In this document: piece after piece, positions 1 through 10,866 of the stretch
How positions within the stretch are numbered: the stretch's first letter is position 1
How the letters are laid out: each line of letters begins with the position of its first letter
Source: Escallonia rubra
Lineage: Eukaryota; Streptophyta; Magnoliopsida; Escalloniales; Escalloniaceae
Length of the DNA stretch: 64,000 nucleotides
Assembly (NCBI GenBank): GCA_033065855.1
Contig: JAVXUO010000875.1
Location: 1 to 64,000 of the forward strand
Direction of reading: 5' to 3'
Made by a program: the position numbers and the translations under genes
The notes under the pieces: generated by a model
Told to the model about the DNA's origin: nothing
Database searches by the model: none
What the model saw: the letters and a program-made list of their open reading frames with translations, nothing else

Positions 1-1190
1 TTAACATTTGTTACAAAATCTTCCATAATTGCCCTTCGGAAAGGCTGTTCTGTGCAATTGGAAAAATCCAACGAGGTCGCCACTACCGTCACCGAGGCCA
101 AAGAACATCAAAACGATCTGCTAATGACCAACCAACGCAAATTTCTTTTTAGCTGTCGGCGACCTACCAATAACACCAACATGATGTCGAGGGCAACAAA
201 CATCAAAACGATCTGTCGGCGACCAACACCAATTTTCTACCGCGACCAACTGACAACACCAACATGATTTGGCACTTACAACCACTGCCACCGTGACTGA
301 ACAGCCACGCACAGCCTCCACTGTCGCCGTGGACACCCACCAACACTACAGCACCCACCCACAAACACAACTATGCCACCACAACACCTCCGTACCCATC
401 AAACAATGCCACCGCCAGCACTCATCTACCACCGTAACCCACCCAAAAACGCCCTCAGCAACACAACTCAACCACCAGCGCCCCATAACTAACCAACCCA
501 TCAGCGTATCAATAACCCAATTCTACCCACCGTACCCATCAAACAACCACTCATTCTACACCACACCCACCCATACCCAAGCAACAACACTACTGCTACT
601 TCCACAAATACAGAGAGAAGAGAGAGAAGACAGAACCACCACGCACACCCACCATAGTCGGGGCAATAGCCACCCACCACCCACCACCACCTACAACTCC
701 ATCCTTATTATCTTTTGAGTCTTTAAATTTCACAATATGTTATAGATCCGCGCCAAATTAACCGAGATCTATGCTAGATCTAAGCCAAAAACCACCGAAT
801 TGGTGGCGGTTTTGGCTTAGATTAGGAATGGACCTCGGCTGTGGTGAAGCAGATACCTATTCCAGTGGCGATTCTTATAGTGTTTCTTATTGGTTGTCGG
901 GATGGTGATGCTGGTGGTGGTAGGGATTTTGATGTTATAGGGATGGTGGCGGTGTGGGAAAATAAGAGTCGGTGAAGAAGAGAGAGATGGGCAGTAAGAG
1001 AGGGAGAGAGAGAGGCGAATGACATAATGAGAATGAGTAAGGTGACATAGGAGGGCATTTTTGGAAAAATTCAAACCGCTCCTCTTGGGAGCTGTTAAGT
1101 GAAAACTCTTAAAAAAAAATCATCTCGGCCGTTCAATGGGCAACGTGGACAGCCGCATGACAGTTAGAGAAATACTTATTTCACCGCCGG
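1..1190. other. Intergenic, CA/AC-rich low-complexity stretch
   Basis: I see no gene here. About 260-700 is strongly biased to A and C (Thr/His/Pro-rich in frame), so the open frames on both strands look like by-products of composition. A hairpin-forming repeat lies at 777-831. About 940-1,020 is GA-rich. Confidence 0.5.
777..831. repeat. Inverted repeat, about 20-bp stem
   Basis: ATCTAAGCCAAAAACCACC is followed within a few bases by the near-complement ending GGTTTTGGCTTAGAT. The stem is imperfect (ACCACC against GGTGGCGG) with almost no loop. It may be a transposon end or cruciform remnant; nothing shows that it is transcribed. Confidence 0.55.
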
Positions 1191-1325
1191 TAGATAAGAA
1201 TAGTTCCCGATATATATATATTTTCATCTACATAATGTAGCAGAAGGCCAGTTTGACCAGAATGTCCAAGCCCCTCAATATTAAGTGAATAGTGCCCTGG
1301 CTGACATAATGTAGCGGACGACGAG

Positions 1326-1333
1326 TATATAAG
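1326..1333 (+). promoter_or_regulatory. Possible TATA box ahead of the PMD remnant
   Basis: TATATAAG is followed by a pyrimidine-rich stretch (TCTTCTTCTTC at about 1,365) and the first recognisable PMD coding sequence about 300 bp on. Position and composition fit a plant promoter and 5' UTR, but a TATA-like string is cheap in AT-rich DNA. Confidence 0.25.
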
Positions 1334-1639
1334 CTCGAAAACCTAGTTTTTTTTTCTTTTTGAACTCTTCTTCTTCTACCATCTTCCCAGCCCCAAGCAA
1401 GCAGATCTGTGATTTTTGTGTCTTCAAGCCCTAAAATCTCCAAAGGATTCTTCTAAATCAGGCAATTAAACATGTTAGTCCAAAAACTCATGCTTAATTG
1501 TTGTTTAATCTCTACGTTCTAAATATTGCACATGATTTTGATGACCATTTCAATCATGAGCATTGTATATTTTCCTAAAGTACTCTTTGTAATTTTATAG
1601 GAAAGAGAGACTTACTACATTAGAAGTAGCAAACACATG

Positions 1640-2590
1640 TGGACAATGGAGGTTGCACCCGAATAAGAAACGTTTGTTACGTGGAATGGGGTTTGGTATT
1701 TTTACCTATAGGGATATTTTTCCTCAACATGACCGTTCCTTAATTTGTGCCCTCATTGAACGATGAAGAAGTAAAACGAATATGTTTCACTTCCTTCTTG
1801 GAGAGACAATAATAATTTTAGAATATATAGGGTACATCTTAGGGTTTCCCCTGACAGGACGACCAATTTGTTTTGGTAAGATTGATAGGCAACTTAAGAG
1901 ATTTTTTAGGGACAACCTTTGCCGATACCGTGGGAAACATTTGGGAGCGGTGAAATAAAATTGAAGTGGTTGGTAGCTATATTCTAAGTTTTGCCGAAAA
2001 ACTTCACGGAGGAAATGATTTGGTTGCACACAAAGGCTTTTATGCTCTTTGTAAGGGGGCCATTATGTTCCCAACGACGACTAAGAATTGCGTCTACGTG
2101 AAGTATTTGACTCTATTGGGTAATATGCACGAGGTTGGCGAGTATGCTTGGGGTGCAACAACTTTTGCATACTTGTATCGCACTTTGTACAAAGCAACTG
2201 ACTGCAAAGCAATATGTGCATATCTCTCGTTATTGCAGATATATCATATCACCCCTTTTTATTTTTTTCTTGACTTTTATTAACCATTGCATAATTAATT
2301 TTGACCATACTTCACCTATTTGTCTTTGTTATCAGGTGTGGTCTTATGAACACCTCAGTGTCGGGCGCCCTGAACCTAGGCCGAAAACCCGAAATATTTG
2401 GCCTCAGTTGCGTGCTTGGGAGTACAGTCACAATCCAAGAAGAGACGATCCGCATCACAACTTAATCTTTTATCAAGAGAGTTCAACATGTTGGCTACGG
2501 GCCAAATGTGTTGGGCGTCATACAAGAGATTAAAGGGCAGGTGGACAAGCCATTATCTTTTATGCTCTCCGGGTTACAGTGCACTCCATT
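1640..2590 (+). pseudogene. Plant mobile domain (PMD, MAIN/MAIL1-like) pseudogene
   Basis: The conceptual product shows the PMD order: an N-terminal block with LICALIER, MFHFLLGET and GFPLTGRPICF (about 1,740-1,880), a block with HGGNDLVAHKGFYALCKGAI (1,999-2,060), then GEYAWGATTFAYLYRTLYKA (2,139-2,198) and WSYEHLSVGRPEPRP (about 2,340-2,385). In this family these read 'ALVERW', 'F.lp.GE.titL', 'GlPvdG.pV', 'Y.WG.A.LA.LYR.L..A' and 'W.wEr...gRP'. The conserved Trp after ALIER is a TGA stop, and further stops follow near 1,955. A possible intron (about 2,237-2,335) ends in CAG before WSYEHL. PMD proteins occur both as host silencing factors (MAIN, MAIL1) and inside transposons. The Ulp1 remnant downstream favours the transposon version. 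It is not functional as it stands. Confidence 0.75.
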
Positions 2591-3159
2591 GATCCATTAG
2601 GATAGTGCAGAGTGGCAACTACCAGATGGCACCATGCGATAGTTAGAGTGCCTGTAAGGGTTGTCAGCGGATGCCCCTGACATGAGACAGAACAGGAACC
2701 CACCGACACAGATATTTGGGTAGATTGATTGCCTGGAATTGTGCGAAAACGAGACTGATGTACTTGTGTGATTCCTGGCAAGACAGATGCAATTATGGTG
2801 TCGGAGCCCGACCATGTGATTAGCATCGACCAGTATCTATAGTGATACGACCGCATTACTCAGAGGAAAAATACAACTGGTGTCATGGGCAATAGGGAAG
2901 AAATACCAACCTAGGGGTGTAACTAATTAATGAGTAGAACTCGATCTTGTAAGTTTCCTATTTTAATTCCATTCTTCTGTTCAAGCATGATCTTATAGTG
3001 TTTAAATTTATAAATCATCTTTCTTGATGTAGGTTGACGCCAGCCTCGCATTCTTCCAGAAATTAAATAACGGAGACATCTTGTAGATGCCATGGAAGCA
3101 GTCCTTTGCTTTGAGGCTGAGATCTTGAAACATATATACATGGAGTTTATGAGCGCCTA

Positions 3160-3345
3160 TAAGGGACAGCCTTCAGGTGCGAGCGAGGGAATAGGTGATC
3201 CCTCGTGGTAACTTTCGCCCCGGAGCAAAGGGATAGGTGATCCTTGGGGGCACTATTGGCCTGTGAACGAAGGAATGAGTGATTCCTAGGGGCATCCTTC
3301 AGGTGTAAACGAGGGAATGGGTGATCCCTAGCCTTCGTGGAGTTA
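3160..3345 (+). repeat. About 48-bp coding minisatellite
   Basis: Three to four degenerate copies of a unit containing GAGCGAGGGAATAGGTGATCC-type sequence recur about every 48 bp. Read on the plus strand this gives a roughly 16-residue repeat (…EG.GDP…). It lies between the PMD and Ulp1 remnants and may be the linker of one fused protein. Confidence 0.6.
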
Positions 3346-3625
3346 GCCATCATTTGAGCTGTTTAGGGAGACGACTGTTACGCAAGAACCCCAAGGTCAA
3401 GTCACACAAGATTTGAACTTGGGGAACTTGTCCATTTCAGAGGCAATGCAAGTCTTATTTTTGGAAACTTGGACTTCGGGCGTTCGGGTACCTGAACATC
3501 CTCAAGAAGCAACTAGTGAAAAGTATACCCCATTTCGATCTTAGCCCTCCTGTGTCAAAGGTCATCCATTGAAGCCCTTGTAACCGGAAAAACACGCCCT
3601 ATTTCACGAACGTTGGTTTAGTGAG

Positions 3626-3641
3626 CCCCCCCCCCCCCCCC
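3626..3641. repeat. Poly(C) run of 16
   Basis: Sixteen consecutive C. Runs of the same length occur at 23,836-23,851 (C) and 36,752-36,767 (G). Confidence 0.95.
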
Positions 3642-3699
3642 GGAAACACTCTCAATTTCGTGTCTTCGATTGGGATTACGAAGAGAGTTGGGACAGTAT

Positions 3700-4420
3700 G
3701 TCCTCCTTCTAACTAGATTGTTGGTTGGATGATACGGTGATGAAAGCATACATCAAACTTTTGATCCCTAGAGAGAGTGACAGGGGAGATGCAAATCCTA
3801 GAGCTTTTATGTTCGATATGCATTTGATGGTTTTTCAACATCAAGATTGGGAACGGTACCCAAGGAAGCATGCATTGAGTAACTATGTTCCAGATCCCAT
3901 GCTCATCAATTCTTCAATGGTAGTCCTAATTCAATGGGTATCGAGGACGCGGATGTTTTTCTAATACCCACCATCAACCACATGCATTGGTTTTTGCATT
4001 GCTATCAACCATCTAATATGGTTGTTTTAATCGTCGAGAGTCTCCACAATGATACTCCATTCATGCCTCTTAAGGACCTTTACAATGGACCCTTGGGAGC
4101 TACGATGAGAATAACATTTGTCATTATAGTTGATATATTTCTTAATTTAGTTTCTTACTTCGACTCTCATATCTTATGTTTCTTTTCTTTTTGCACGGAA
4201 TTTGTTTCATGCCATTGTCTACAAACTCCAAGGGTCTAAACCATTGGTAAGAATGAAACTCGATATCCGGGTGAAGTCACATAGGCCCATGCAACTTAAT
4301 AGATCGGAATGCGGTGTCTACGTGTTAATGTACATGGACTTCATTTGTCATCCCAAGAGCCTAAAGAAGAACAACTGGAGCCAAGACGATTTAAAGAACT
4401 ATAGATATAAGATAGCTTGA
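3700..4420 (+). pseudogene. Ulp1-like (C48) cysteine protease remnant
   Basis: The remnant reads LDDTVMKAYIKLLIPR (from about 3,727), then after a frame change GIEDADVFLIPTINHMHWFL (from about 3,937), and finally MQLNRSECGVYVLMYMDFI (about 4,290-4,346). These fit the Ulp1/SENP fold: His in the 'iP.n...HW.L' motif, the oxyanion Gln in MQLNRS, and the nucleophile Cys in SECGVYV. The acidic residue of the catalytic triad is Glu (VESL) where Asp-Ser-Leu is usual. An apparent intron (about 4,113-4,205) and at least one frameshift (about 3,930) interrupt it. Ulp1 enzymes cleave SUMO. In plant Mutator-like elements such genes are common passengers. The PMD remnant upstream on the same strand suggests one element or a PMD-Ulp1 fusion. 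Confidence 0.75.
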
Positions 4421-5200
4421 CAAATTCAAAACTGTAAACCTAGAGAAGAAAGGGATATTATATTTCTGGTTAAACCAAAGGGGTAACATTTGATTAAATT
4501 TGAGTACTTTTTTGCTGTAAAAAAAAACTGATTTCGTATGACTATGGAACACTTCATTTCTAGTTCTTATTTGAGTATTGGTTTGAGAATGTCATGTATT
4601 TATGGTTGAGTATTGACTTATGAATATGGTACATTTATGATTGAGTATCGCTTTGAGAATGTGGTGTACTTATGGTTGCTTTGAGAATTGTTGAAACATG
4701 TGGATGATGTTAATGGGGTGTTATAAAGATGGAAAAATAAGTTGATGGTGTTGTTGGTGTGTTATAAAGAAGGAATGGAGTTTTGAGAGCTGCTCAATCG
4801 TCTGTCACATTATGTAGCGGACAGCTAAGTAGAGGCCAAAGTTTATGAATTGGACGGCAATGCAGAGACCAAAGTTATGCTTTGGCCATCCGCTAAATAA
4901 CATGGCAGACGGTTGAGTATATTGGTAAAAGGGGCATGCCAAAGTTGGCAATCTTTTTGGAAGTGTTGGGAGTGTCATTCTCTGCTTGGTTATCCGCTAC
5001 ATAATGTGGTGGATGGCCCAGTAGTAAGCCCAAGTCATAACACTTGGAGAAAAAAAGGCAAGTTTTTGCCACTGAGACACAACTCTTAGAAAAAATACCA
5101 TAAATTGACCATTGCAAGAGGACATTGAAATTGAGACAGTAAAAAAGAATATTTGTGAATTATCCAATTTTACATCTTAAATGATTATTGATACAAGAAA
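4421..5200. other. Gene-free AT-rich stretch with palindrome motifs
   Basis: I see no coding sequence. About 4,560-4,770 contains short repeated phrases (TTGAGTATTG, GAATGTGGTGTACTTATGG type). About 4,800-5,015 contains three copies of the CCGCTACATTATGTAGCGG-related motif. Confidence 0.5.
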
Positions 5201-5260
5201 ATTTTATTACAAAGTTAGTAATTCAAATACTTAGGCTTAACATAAAGAAGACTACATAGA

Positions 5261-6645
5261 CTAAAGGTGCACTTCTTCTTCCTCATACTCATCCTCTTCC
5301 TCGCCTTGCAAACCCGTTGAACTTATTCCAAATGTCTCGTAATGGTTCCGCTTGCCATGGTTAGTCATTTTGTTGCACAATGCAGACTTCCTAAGCTTCT
5401 TAGGTGTGGTTGCTTGTTCAAAAGAGCGCTTCATCCGTGTATATCTCTTTCGGTGTTTCATTTGGAATATAATTGAATCCAAATATTGGATAACATTGTT
5501 GTCTTCCCTAACCGCCTCCTCTTCTTCTTCTTCTTGCCTAGGAATGGTACCACAGTCCTCCGCATTGTTAGTTGAAGCTACTTCAAACAATGGAATCTTG
5601 CCCTAGGGCTAGATCATAGAGATAGTTATATCCGTCCATTGCGGAAGAACCTTTTATAGACAAACGCGTGAACATTGTGATGAGATGATTATAATGCAAT
5701 ATTTCTAATTCTTCAAAGTCAGTATACGAAATGCTCCAGAAAGGTAATTGTATCATGTAACTTGTTTACAGCTTTAGCCCATCACGGCAAGACGAGGTGC
5801 TTGGACATTTCCTTGACATTATTTTGAGTGAAAAACCGTATAATGTGTCAACACAACATACCAAAGAACTCAAACTTCATGCAAACACTTGTCATTGTAT
5901 CTGTCTCTGTGTCATGGTAGACATTATAGAGTCTACGCACTTTTTTCAGGGGCAAGATCTTTCGTTAAGGAATAAATTTTGTATTCATATCTACTCGTTG
6001 TAGCCATCTTGTATAGACTGTACATTTTCTGTATCTCTATTTGGTATTTTCTGAACATCTCTTTCGCATAGACTTTTGCACCATTCATCTACAACGGGGT
6101 CTCAAGAAGCATTCTTCTTTGTTTTTACGTGCACATACCCGACTTTTGCACCCTTTCTTACACAAAATGTCTGTACAACGACTTCATTACACAAATTTTC
6201 AAATTTGTGGTTGCACATACATAGTGATAGAACATGGCATTCATAGATTCACTCGTGCCCGTCATTCTGATGCCCATAGCAAAATACCTTCTGGTGTAAA
6301 TGCCAATGCATTTTTCTTTGAATTTAGACAATGATTGGAGCCAGTCGTTGTCTTGTAATGAGTAATCCTCAATAAGTTTTTCACATCTCTCTTCAAATTC
6401 CTCAATTGTTAATGACATATTAACACACTTATCAAAATCTCTTTTAAAGTCGAGATACTTTGCATACACGTGATGTGGATGTTTGGGGTATTTATTGCTT
6501 ATGTGTCAAGTGCACAAGTTATGTTGAGTCTATGGGAAGACGGTAGCAACAGTATTCTTCATTGCCATATCTTGATCGGTGATGAAAACTTAGGGTGTTT
6601 TGTAGTTCATTGCTTTTAGCCATGTCTGAAACAACCACGTAGAAG
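5261..6645 (-). pseudogene. FAR1/FHY3-type (MULE-derived) transposase remnant
   Basis: Reading leftwards, WLFQTWLKAMNYKTPKVFIT followed by DQDMAMKNTVATVFP (about 6,640-6,540) is the DDE-transposase block around its second Asp. Next, a 103-codon open frame (6,469-6,158) holds DNDWLQSLSKFKEKC and MTGTSESMNAMFYHYV, matching the family's 'WL..Ly..R..W…TT.RSESMN..F..Y'. Beyond it, after frameshifts, come MFRKYQIEIQKMYSLYK and a degraded SWIM-like region. A 109-codon acidic frame (5,590-5,261) may be the C-terminal tail. The N-terminal FAR1 DNA-binding domain is absent because the sequence switches to Harbinger DNA near 6,650. FAR1 family members are either domesticated light-signalling regulators or MULE transposases; multiple stops and frameshifts make this a dead copy. 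Confidence 0.75.
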
Positions 6646-6656
6646 TTGTGTTTTTA

Positions 6657-6821
6657 GCAGAAGTAGATCGTGACATTGCTCAGTCTTTGCCAGAAGAGGA
6701 TCGGCACGATGCAAACATGGTTGCATCTGTGCAAGTGATAGAGCAATAGACTACATTTAGAGATATATTGGCAATGAATATGTTTGAGGATTATCAAGCA
6801 CGAAGAGGCCTTGTAATTTAA
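6657..6821 (+). pseudogene. PIF/Harbinger transposase C-terminal tail
   Basis: The plus strand reads AEVDRDIAQSLPEEDRHDAN, then a stop where Trp is expected (…VIEQ*TTFRDILAMNMFEDY), then QARRGLVI and TAA. The block 'W..fRd.iA..m…Y' is the typical end of plant Harbinger nucleases. Only the last ~54 codons remain, with one nonsense change. A Myb/SANT gene, the usual partner ORF of Harbinger elements, follows on the same strand at 7,412. Recognition rests on a short motif. Confidence 0.5.
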
Positions 6822-6980
6822 TATTATGATATATTTTCTTAAGTTTATTGATAATTTAGACGATCCTTTTATTATTGAACGTTTTGCTTTGCAAGCACTA
6901 CAGTGATGATTCAATTTCTTTAATTGTAATGATTTTGGTGTATGGTATGTTTCAGATTAATAATAATTGGTCAAGTTTAA

Positions 6981-7354
6981 TACTCCATTCGTCCCTTAAA
7001 GAGTGATTCATTTCATTTGCACGTATATTAAGGATATATGTTATATATTGTGTCTTTCTCATTTTACCTTTTAGAGAGAGGGGGAAAGAGAGTGGGTCAT
7101 GAGAGAGAAAATTTGTTGGTAGAGTGTTAAATGTGGAGAGAGAAATAGAATAAAAAAGTATAAAGTGGTGGGTCAGGAGAGAGAAAATGAGTTGGTAGAT
7201 AATTAAATGTGGTGAGAGATATAGAATAAAAAAAGTATAAAAAGAGTAAATATGTAAAAATACTTACAGAATCTTTTCTAATTTGGAAGTGATCACTTTT
7301 TGTGGGACGACCCGAAAAGGAAATATGATCAGTTTTTTAGGGACGGAGGGAATA
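6981..7354. mobile_element. Stowaway-type (Tc1/Mariner) MITE
   Basis: The left end TACTCCATTCGTCCCTTAAA is mirrored by the right end TTTTTAGGGACGGAGGGAATA, giving 'CTCCCTCCGTCCC'-type TIRs bounded by TA. It is about 374 bp, AT-rich and non-coding. It sits between the Harbinger transposase tail and the Myb/SANT ORF, so it landed in or beside that older element. Confidence 0.85.
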
Positions 7355-7411
7355 TGTTGTGTCTTTTTATATAACGCAAATTGGTCGGGTTTTTGCTAGA
7401 TATTTGAGATA

Positions 7412-8376
7412 ATGGAGGCAAAGAAAATCACTCGACAGTGACTGTGATGACACAAAATACGTGCGCTGGAACTTGGATATGGATCGTGCGCTGGCTGACA
7501 TATTCAACGATGAAAATAATATGGGCACAAAATCTGATGGTGGGTGGAAGCCGATTGCGTTTACCACAGCCTCTGCTAAATTAAGTGCTCGCATGAAGAA
7601 AGATATCAGTGTAAGCAACGTGAAAATCGTGTTAAGATTTGGAGGAAAATGTACGCCATAGTGGGTGCCATCCCTGCGCAAAGTGGTTTTAGTTGGGACG
7701 ATGGAAAGAAAATGATCTCAATTGATGACAAGAATGCATGGAATGCATATGCTACGGTATATTTTGCTTGCGTTTCTATATTTTGTCAATTAGTTTATGT
7801 CAACTTCATAATTTAACTTCTATTTTGTATTTCACAGTCACATGACGAAGCAAGACCATATAGGTATAAGGTGATACCGAATTGGGATGACTTGGTAGAA
7901 TTATGTGGGAAAGATAGTGTAACTGGAGAAGGTGCTGAGGCTGTTGTAGATGCAGATGAGTTGATGAGTCCTATTGCAGACCCTTATGATACTAATTGGT
8001 ATTCTGGAACTCAAGGCTTAGATGATTTTCCTCTGGTACCTAACAATCCTCTTCCAACTAGAAAACAAACTCAAAAGAGAAAAGTACCCTCCTCAACGAC
8101 AACCAATGTGCCTCTCAAAAGAAAAGCAGGGACTAAAGATGTTCTTGATTCTTTAGTTGCTAAAATGGCATCATCTCTTAACAATTTCATGCGTGCAAAA
8201 AAAATTGGAAGCTAGTGAAATTTGTGAGGAGGTGATGGCAGTACCAGATCTTGAGGAACCAACAATTTAAAGCTATTGCATGGTTTATGGAGAATGAAAA
8301 TCAGTTTCGCGTGTTGAAGACACTACCCATTGAAAAGAAAAAGAATTGGGTGCTTATGTTTATTCCACTGGCGTAG
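7412..8376 (+). pseudogene. Myb/SANT-like ORF1 of a PIF/Harbinger element (L10-interacting-MYB type), frameshifted
   Basis: The ATG at 7,412 opens MEAKKITRQ, then after a shift DCDDTKYVRWNLDMDRALAD and GTKSDGGWKPIAFTTASAKL, a Myb/SANT-like domain of the kind found in Harbinger partner proteins and 'L10-interacting MYB' proteins. A GT-AG intron spans 7,757-7,837. Exon 2 encodes HDEARPYRYKVIPNWDDLVE, an acidic linker, and a basic segment (KRKVPSS…KRKAGTKDVLDSLV) that may be an NLS. The C-terminal helix WFMENENQFRVLKTLPIEKK ends at the stop at 8,374-8,376. Four frame changes (about 7,435, 7,626, 8,200 and 8,268) break it. Those at 7,626 and 8,200 are single-base changes in A runs, so some may be assembly errors. 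It would bind element ends and help import the transposase. Confidence 0.7.
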
Positions 8377-9083
8377 AATTTTAGTTAGATGCAGAAAATT
8401 CATTTATTTGCCTTTGTTTTGGTTTAGATAATGACATTTTATTTCCTTCTTAGCGTACCCTGACTTTTATTATGATTTATGTTCTTGATTCATAGTAAAA
8501 GTTTAGATTATCTAACTATTGATTTGTGTGGTTTTGGATATATGGAATAAGCTAGTTCATAGATGTAATTTCAGGGGAAGTCTTGAATCCATTGGTACTT
8601 ATCCAAACAAAGAATTTGTAATCAGTTAGAATTCACAGTGTAGTAAAAATATCCAAACAAGATATTTCAAAATGATGGAATTTGTAAACCAGGGAATTTC
8701 GAAATGAGAGCATTTAAAAATACCCAGTATTTCAAAATCACATATCCAAACACACCATTATAAAAAGTGTCAAATACGTATACAAGCAAAAATGACGAAG
8801 AAACCTATCTTAAAGAATAAAATAAATTGCAGCAGCAGCAAGAAAGATCCTACAACTGTCATTGTCGGCTGCAGGGGTAGACAAGGGAGGGCCTTGGGCC
8901 TGGTAAGTATTTTGTACGCTAGTTTATATAACAGTTGGCACTCTCACTAATGATTTATCAATCTCTTATTTCATGAACCTTGGCTTTTGAGCCTGCATGT
9001 CCAATTTCCTGGTACTGCAAGGTGCTGATGGGTTGCCAAGATGCAGTGTGTAGTCGAGTAACCATAACCACTGTGAGGTTACC
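8377..9083. other. Intergenic, fragment of a Tourist-like MITE
   Basis: I see no gene. About 8,640-8,756 resembles the right half of the intact Tourist-like MITE at 51,128-51,521 (shared GATATTTCAAAATGAT and the end ATATCCAAACACACCATTA). No matching left end was found, so this copy is truncated. Confidence 0.5.
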
Positions 9084-9091
9084 CATATGCT

Positions 9092-9991
9092 CAGTGTCGG
9101 AACCAGGATTTTATCCCGGGGGGGTTAAAAATATACCGAAGGACGATTAACAATCTCAAATCTAAGTGCTCAATTGGGTCTCATCCTCCATCAACAATCT
9201 CAAATCTAAGTGCTCAATGCACGATTAAGATCCATAAAGCATCAATTAGTAATCTAAATTATCAAATACACAACTAACAACCTAAAATTATTAATCAAAT
9301 AATCAATTCTCAATAGCAAAAGAAATTGTTCAAAATGCACACTGACCTCGGTCCTCAGAAATCAAAACGGCATCGTTGTTGCAATGTTGTCGATGACTAA
9401 AACTCAAAGTCAGATCTGCAATTTCACTATTTCAAGCGCCGTGACCTCCGAACGGCAGTGGCGGAACTTCCTCGGTTCGTGCGCCGGCTCGTAGACGGTA
9501 GATCTAAGCTAGATCTGCCGCCCAGATCTGTTCTGGCCGGAGTCGCCGGAGTTGGGTGGGGACCGCCGGACTGAGGAGAGTCTTCGCCGGCTTCGCGCTT
9601 TGGAATCGAAGGACGGACGGCGACCAACTGATGAGAGCCCAGCTGAGCCGACGACCGGTGGCCGTGGGTCGGTGGGTGGTGCCGGCGTGCGGGCGGTGAG
9701 CTGCGGTGGCTGAGAGAGCCGAGAGAGGAGGACTGGAGGAGAGATGCCGGCGTCACGGCGACGGCGTGAGAGCTTCACTGACGCCACGGCGTGACGGCGA
9801 CCGACCGCCAACCGGTGTCGGCCTGTCCGGTGACTGTGAGACTATGAGCCGGCCGAGAGAGGAGGAGAGAGAGAGAGAGAAAGAGAGAGAAAGGAAAAGT
9901 GGAAAATGAAAAAAAACACTATATATTTAATTTATTTTTTTTCAAAATCTGAGGGGATAGCCCCCCTTGTACGAGCGTAGTTCCGACCCTG
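9092..9991. mobile_element. Non-autonomous hAT-type element, 900 bp
   Basis: The left end begins CAGTGTCGGAACCAGG and the inverted right end reads CAGGGTCGGAACTACG. Both start with CAG and share a GTCGGAAC core. The element is flanked by the 8-bp direct repeat CATATGCT (9,084-9,091 and 9,992-9,999), the TSD length of hAT elements. The interior carries no transposase; its GC-rich open frames (9,427-9,811) are low complexity. Confidence 0.85.
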
Positions 9992-9999
9992 CATATGCT

Positions 10000-10866
10000 T
10001 TTACGTAACTCATATGGTTGGATCCTAAACTTACTACCGTTGATGCTAAAAATAGGTGATAGAGAGGAGTTCCAAATGGAGCGTAGTGGTTAGCGTTGTA
10101 TAATTTACTACCCGAATTTATTTTTCTATCTTCAATAAATTAGTATTCTTTGGACATTTAAGAAATTTTTTAGGAATTTTTTTTTTTTTGTTCTTAGTAA
10201 CATAAGATGGCGACTCATAATTTTAGACCTTTCCCAGTTCTAGATTTTTCGAGACACTTCGCTAGATAGGTAAATGCTTCTCAACTCGATATCATTGAAG
10301 CGACTGGTGAAGACATGGACTACAACGAGCAAGATCCGGATGCCACTTTGGACGATGACTTAGCCAGACGTGTTTTCCCCTACCCTCTTGGATATTTCAG
10401 TCCCCGTAGTAGATGAAACTGCGCGAGCCTGATTCATATATAAGTTCTAAAAGTTATGATCGCTAAATCTAGTATGGAGAAGATTGAGAGATGAATCTCT
10501 CCCTCTTCCTTGCCTGTGTTCCTCTCCTTTTACCAACGACAGATATTCCAGTTGTAATATCTCACAAAAAAATATTATTAGAGAACAATTCTGTTGAATT
10601 GGTATGGTATTCATGGAATTGCACCCATTAATAACCTTCAATTGTTCGGCTTTATATGTCATATGTTAGATACAATATGAGCGTACGGACTACGGACTAA
10701 ATCCAAATACCAACATATACATAAATAGCAACATAAAGAGAAAAATGAATAAAGTTCTTCACAGTGCAAGTCATGCATTTTGACACTTGTGAAAACGGAA
10801 AGTACAACCTAGGAACGATAGTATTCTAATGGCAAGTTTCATGGGCTCAAAAAAGAAAGCTGAAAC
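10000..10866. other. Intergenic, no recognisable gene
   Basis: A short plus-strand reading (about 10,207-10,410; LDIIEATGEDMDYNEQDPD and DDDLARRVFPYPLGYFSP) looks protein-like, but it is broken by a stop and I do not recognise it. The rest is AT-rich. Confidence 0.35.

Larger units (their letters stand above)
1223..5020 (+). mobile_element. Decayed element with plant mobile domain and Ulp1 protease genes
   Basis: The span holds a PMD-type coding remnant (1,640-2,590), a minisatellite-coded segment (3,160-3,345) and a Ulp1/C48 protease remnant (3,700-4,420), all on the plus strand. Both flanks carry copies of a near-palindrome related to CCGCTACATTATGTAGCGG (about 1,231, 1,304, 4,806, 4,888 and 4,990). 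PMD proteins and Ulp1-like proteases are known passengers of plant transposons, including some Mutator-like elements. I found no clean long TIR or TSD, so the limits are those of the palindrome cluster and the superfamily is inferred. Confidence 0.55.

Noticed and set aside
269..718. 149-codon plus-strand Thr/His-rich frame
   Set aside because: Composition is ACC/CAC-driven, there is no domain, and nearby antisense frames are open too.
9427..9909. Open frames of 67-109 codons in the hAT-type element
   Set aside because: Arg/Ser/Pro-rich low complexity with overlapping frames on both strands, and no transposase motif.
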